Shown here piece by piece: positions 60,001-64,000 of a DNA stretch of 64,000 nucleotides. The DNA is from Cercis canadensis. Its lineage: Eukaryota; Streptophyta; Magnoliopsida; Fabales; Fabaceae. Under the pieces are notes generated by a model, which did no database searches, was not told the origin of the DNA, and saw nothing but the letters and a program-made list of their open reading frames with translations. The DNA lies in contig QAOA01006876.1 in the NCBI GenBank assembly GCA_003255065.1, forward strand, positions 322,463 through 386,462, written 5' to 3'. The position numbers and the translations under genes were made by a program. How positions within the stretch are numbered: position 1 is the stretch's first letter; every line of letters starts with the position of its first letter.

Positions 60001-61295
60001 TTATTATAGTTCATGATACACCAGTGACTTGTATGATAAATTGCAACATCTTACAAAATTTGGAATCTGATTATAAAAACACAAATTTTATTAGTAATAA
60101 GACTGACAGAAAATTAGTAGACACAGAGCAGGGGAAGTCAACTTGCCAATCCAGGGGAATGTTGGTATGAGAAACCTTGTCAAACACAAAGAAAAAGAAC
60201 TTGGAAGCATAGCACAAACATATAAATCATCCTTATATAATCAGTATAATGCCATGAACAATCATCTTGCTTGACTTAAATCATGTTAAATGGATGATCA
60301 TCAGCACATTGTCCAAGACACAAGGATTCAGGGTCTCAAACAATCATCTTGGCCCAACATTATTTTGATTATAAGATTCGAAGTCTTAAACATCTTCTAT
60401 TCTTTGACTAAATCACTACTCAGGAGGCCCCAACAAATTTTAATAACATAAAAGATGGAATTTGTTAAAGACAAAGTGAGGTGTAAAATAATGAATTATT
60501 CACTATTGATGACATAATTACTGTGTTGTTTTTCAATCACTATTTCCATTCCATCAAAAAATCAAATAAAGGTCATTAGCCAAAACAAATAAAGGAACAC
60601 ATAACAAATTTCAAGAACCAATCTGGCTGAAGCAAGAGTTAGATAAAGGTGAAATTGCCCAAATGATTGAAAAGGAATACCATTGCAATGGTGAAGCCTA
60701 ACATGGGTTTAATCAAATATTGTGCAAGAAATCCCACACCCACCTGCAAGAGCAAAATAAATAATCTTAAACAAGAGAAACAAACAGATAATTTGCTTTG
60801 TTCTTATCAGGTGATTGTCTCTCACAGTCCATGGATTTCGTAGACATCGTCTGAAATCCTCAAATGTCAATGTCAAGCCCATAGAAAGCATTAGGAAACC
60901 CAAGCCAAGAGTAAAAAGGTCTGTCTCCAACCAAGTCACCTGGAATAAGGCCATAATAATGTAGCAGTTAATTTACTATTCTTTCTTTCTATCATGAAAG
61001 CACTTCAAAAAGGCAGAGTAATTACAGCAGCTGGCTTGTAAATGCCGATGATGGTCCCCAGGATGACCTGTCAATGTAAGTGATCCAACTTTCAAACTAC
61101 TAACCAAGTAAAAAATGCAGAGAAAAAGTTTGAGATACTGTATGAAAGAGCATCCTTTAAGGCGTGAGACATACCCACACAGGAAAAAGAGTTGTTAAAG
61201 TTTCAATTATTCTCTCATACTGGCTTAGCCCACCAGCACTTTGAGGAATCTCTCCAGATAAGTCTGTCGTGGCTTTGCACAAAACTTGGGTGTTC
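57024..61295 (-). CDS. BASS2: BASS-family plastid Na+/pyruvate carrier (BASS2-like), 5' exon outside window
   Basis: Sodium-coupled importer of the inner plastid envelope; BASS2 supplies pyruvate to the plastid. Visible coding exons, minus strand: 61175-61295, 61026-61067, 60826-60939, 60681-60743, 59829-59956, 58772-58853, 58414-58465, 58171-58268, 57928-58086, 57207-57296, 57024-57101; all GT-AG, 341 residues, ending DDKDDFKE. Conserved parts: [84 protein letters not shown]. The GGQASN and ECGMQS segments line the two sodium sites in bile-acid symporter folds. About 60-70 residues of transit peptide are missing: the first visible exon starts mid-codon after an acceptor at 61296, so exon 1 must lie beyond it. 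I see no candidate up to 62365. The segments match BASS2 rather than BASS1. Confidence 0.88.
57598..57649. repeat. 26-bp tandem duplication in a BASS2 intron
   Basis: TCCATACAAATAAACACAAT plus TTGTGG occurs twice in succession with no mismatch. It is intronic and probably a recent slippage or repair event. Confidence 0.85.
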
Positions 61296-61803
61296 CTAAA
61301 TATAGCAGTAAACAAGTTGTCATCATTTTAAATCAAAAATGCGAAAGTCGGTGATCAAGCACCAGAAGACAGAACAAAAGATTACCGGCCTGACGACAAT
61401 TTAAGTAATGGAAGCATTGCTATCAAAGAGTTGGCATTTTACTTTCCCTTTTTTTCCCTTCCTTTTAAGTGGCAAATATAATTTAGAACTACAAATGAGA
61501 ATCAGTAATTAACCTACCAAATACTACTTAAGTGCAAATAACCATTAGCACATCACTATTCCTACACCCACCACTAAAAACATAAATTTGTGAAAACATG
61601 AAACTGAGCTTGAGATTTGTGCTTTAAACAAATATAAACCATTTCTTCTTTATAGATGGGTAGATTTTTAGCACATGATCATCCTTAACTGGTAGCTGTA
61701 CTGCCCATAGCAATCTTCAGTGTTTTTAATCCTTGTCTCTTCCCTTGTTCCCACTTCAAATGAGCACCAGACACTTTTAGCCAAGACAAGTACTTTAATT
61801 TAA
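61296..61803 (-). other. Presumed first intron of BASS2, proximal part
   Basis: AT-rich, with no frame resembling a transit peptide on the minus strand. The acceptor TATATTTAG|GAACACC at 61296 requires an upstream coding exon, so this is intron. Confidence 0.55.
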
Positions 61804-62190
61804 GGGGGACTCTATCCTACCTCACCCATATGGGTGGGGTAAAAACGGAAAAAAAAAAATTGTACTAGAGTTTAAAGCAGAATTAATTTTTGATTTTGGT
61901 ACCATCACGAAGATCTCGAAAAACTGAGTATGAGTCACATCCCCAAATTGTTAACAGAATTTGAATTTTAACAAGGTAAAAAAAAATCATTATCTATTTT
62001 CCGGCATGTTTTCTTTATTGCTCCATTTATGCATTTTACAATAAACTAACAGTATACTGGGTGACTCAGTTTTTTGAGATTCTTTGTGATGGTACCAAAA
62101 TCAAAAGTTCGTTCTGCTCCAAACTCCCAGTGAATTTTTTTTTCTGTTTTTACCCCACCCATATGGACAAGGTAGGATATAGCAAACCCC
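61804..62190. mobile_element. MITE, 387 bp, with 8-bp target duplication
   Basis: The arms are inverted for about 160-170 bases: left GGGGGACTCTATCCTACC, right (other strand) GGGGTTTGCTATATCCTACC, both continuing into CCATATGGGTGGGGTAAAAA and later TTTTGATTTTGGTACCATCA. TAATTTAA flanks both sides (61796-61803 and 62191-62198). Eight-base duplications suit hAT; the arms are unusually long for that group. No coding sequence. Confidence 0.82.
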
Positions 62191-62365
62191 TAATTTAAAA
62201 CAAGCCCATCTAATACACGTGCACAAGGACAATCTAAGCCTTCAGGCACTTAACTGTTCATGATCTCTCTTAAATTTATCATTAATGTGGTATCCCAAAC
62301 TACTCTCTATCCAAACATGACAAACAGAAGCTCGCCAAGCCACACTCAGATAATATATAAAGCTT

Positions 62366-62591
62366 TGTGATAGAAGCCAGAAATTCACAATGTATATATT
62401 GATAGAACTAAGAAGAATTCACAGAAAATAGTGAATATGATCACTCACAGAGCCTAGGGCTCCTACAGAGATTGCTCTACTAGAGAGAATCCTGTCCCAC
62501 ACAATAATAGCTAATAACCAGAATACCTCCTCTCTGCTTACTTCCCTCCCTCATATCCGCTGCCTCTAACTAACTCATGCAGTTAGTTACA
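62366..62591 (-). mobile_element. LTR (3' side) of a Ty3/gypsy chromovirus
   Basis: Following the polyprotein end on the minus strand, a purine-rich tract (AAAGGGGCAGAGA) is followed by TGTAACTAACTGC, the likely LTR start, and the LTR ends ...TCTATCACA. TG...CA borders and the polypurine tract support the call; length is about 226 bases. The partner LTR is outside the window, so neither age nor target duplication can be judged. Confidence 0.55.
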
Positions 62592-64000
62592 TCTCTGCCC
62601 CTTTGCTTTTCCTCTTTCTCGAATATACCCTCCACACTTTGGGCCTAACCAGTGGATCCCCTAACTGATCCACTTTCTCTCTAACCAACCCATCACTAGA
62701 ACCCACAATCCTATCAATACCCCCTGCAGGAAGAACAGCCTTGTCCTCAAGGCTAAAATAAGGAAATTGCTGCTTCATCACTATGTCATCCTCCCATGTT
62801 GAATCTTCAGCTGCTAACCCTTTCCACTGAATTAGATATTCTTTGGACAAACGACCAGCTTCCTTTTTGTCCCTCGCTGCCCAAACTTTTTCAGGTTCTG
62901 TTGAATCTTCTACTGCCATGTCTTCGGGTAATTCTGTTGCAGCAGAAAATTGCCCCACAGCCTTCTTTAACAATGAAATATGGAAGACAGGATGAACCCT
63001 CGAAGTAGAAGGTAATTGAAGCTTATATGTCACCTCCCCAAACTTCTCTATGATCTGAAAAGGACCATAATATCTAGGAGATAACTTAGAGTAAATTTTC
63101 TGTGATAAAGAAGACTGTCTATGTGGCCGGAGCTTAAGATAGACCCACTCTCCTACTGAAAACTCCATTTTCTTCCTTTTTTTATCTGCATAATATTTCA
63201 TATGTTCTTGTGCTTTGCTGAGATTAAATTTCAGTTGCTTCAATGCTTCATCTCTGTCTTTGAGGTCCTTAGCCACAGCTTCTACCTTGGTTTCCCCATC
63301 CAAATACCTCACTATAGATGGAGGTTTACGACCATAAACCATTTCAAAAGGAGTAGATCCAGTTGATATATGGAATGAAGTGTTATACCATAGCTCTGCC
63401 CAAGGTAACCAATGAGACCACTTGCTGGCCTGTTCTGAGGCAAAACAGCGCAAATATGACTCCAAACACCTATTCACCACTTCAGTTTGCCCATCCGACT
63501 CCGGGTGATAAGCTGTACTCATCTTAAGCAAGGTACCTTGCAGTTTAAAAAGCTCTTTCCAAAAGATACTAATGAAAATGGGGTCTCTGTCACTTAGTAT
63601 TGACAAAGGAATACCATGGAGCCTCACAACTTCATGCACAAAAATTGCAGCAATGCTTTTAGCTGAATAGGGGTGTCTAAGTAGGACAAAATGAGCATAT
63701 TTTGATAACCTATCCACTATCACCAAAATAGCATCATATCCTTTAGACTTAGGAAGTCCAGTAATGAAATCCATTGAAATTTCCTCCCATACCTGATTAG
63801 GAATTGATAAAGGCTGCAGCAGTCCACTAGGGAGTGTGGCTGCATATTTCATCTTTTGACAAACTGTACAAGCTTGAACAAACTCCATCACAGCCTTCTT
63901 CATTCCCCTCCAATACAAGTTTCCAGCCAGCCTTCTATAGGTTCGATTATAGCCTGAATGGCCCCCTGTGGCAGTAGTATGGAATTCTTCTAACAAAATA
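62366..64000 (-). mobile_element. Ty3/gypsy chromovirus, 3' part, runs off the window
   Basis: A virus-like LTR retroelement. The visible part (coding about 62587-63996, minus strand) is the end of the pol polyprotein: zinc-binding start of the integrase, DDE-type integrase core (for example DFITGLPKSKGYDAI, ILSDRDPIF, AYHPESDGQTEVVNR), GPY/F-like region and a C-terminal chromodomain (EYLIQWKGLAAEDSTWED), which places it among plant chromoviruses. The visible part reads as one open frame and looks little decayed; the rest is not seen. It lies in the same orientation as BASS2 and most likely within its first intron. Confidence 0.88.

Noticed and set aside
57024-61295. BASS1 as identity of the carrier
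   Set aside because: The [14 protein letters not shown] and [14 protein letters not shown] segments match BASS2 as I recall it, and linkage to ABCG32 agrees.
1-64000. CRISPR arrays, tRNA or rRNA genes, bacterial-type operons
   Set aside because: None seen; repeats are dispersed or assembly-derived, and gene structure is eukaryotic. The tRNA-like repeats lack a full cloverleaf by eye.

Overview
This is a 64 kb piece of a higher-plant nuclear genome. The genes have many GT-AG introns, intergenic DNA is AT-rich, and the products are plant-specific (FatB thioesterase, full-size ABCG transporter, gibberellin 3-oxidase, LEUNIG, BASS plastid transporter). The protein sequences look like a eudicot, probably a woody rosid; Citrus or a relative is a guess from general resemblance. 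Paired haplotype-like copies at assembly junctions suggest a heterozygous source.

Layout, left to right: (1) acyl-ACP thioesterase FatB (+, 2744-5981) with a leader intron; (2) PP2A B56/B' regulatory subunit (+, 11596-13548); (3) a 57-residue CYSTM micro-protein (+, 15937-16306); (4) a TMEM19/DUF92 membrane protein like Arabidopsis PGR (-, 17840-20565); (5) a TDRD3/RMI1-N (DUF1767) protein with a Gly/Arg tail (-, 22707-26237); (6) ABCG32/PEC1-type cuticle transporter with 24 coding exons and 1420 residues (+, 30935-40708); (7) gibberellin 3-oxidase (+, 42365-45541); (8) LEUNIG-type co-repressor with 18 coding exons (-, 46486-55541); (9) a BASS2-like plastid Na+/pyruvate carrier whose first coding exon is not in the window (-, 57024-61295 and beyond). 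All nine models were spliced by hand. Reading frame is kept across every junction I placed, and lengths agree with what I remember of the families.

The genes are not an operon or a pathway cluster. Two neighbour pairs appear to be old linkages: PGR-like next to the DUF1767 gene (as I recall, At5g19930 and At5g19950), and BASS2 near ABCG32 (At2g26900 and At2g26910). In the second pair a gibberellin oxidase and LEUNIG lie in between.

Mobile DNA is mostly small non-autonomous DNA transposons: a 441-bp Mutator-like MITE with a 9-bp target duplication, a 474-bp hAT-type MITE with a perfect 8-bp duplication inside an ABCG32 intron, a 387-bp MITE with an 8-bp duplication beside BASS2, a tiny foldback in a LEUNIG intron, and a 1.1-kb foldback with about 220-bp arms between genes 4 and 5. 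Three scattered copies of a short tRNA-like (A box / B box) SINE-type repeat are also visible. A Ty3/gypsy chromovirus runs off the right edge, probably inside the first BASS2 intron.

The single Ns are assembly scars: nearly all sit between two copies of the same sequence or inside homopolymers, so apparent tandem duplications there should not be read as biology. I found no convincing undescribed biological system. The most useful leads are the foldback with nested palindromes, the SINE-like family, a GC-AG intron and the retroelement at the BASS2 5' end.
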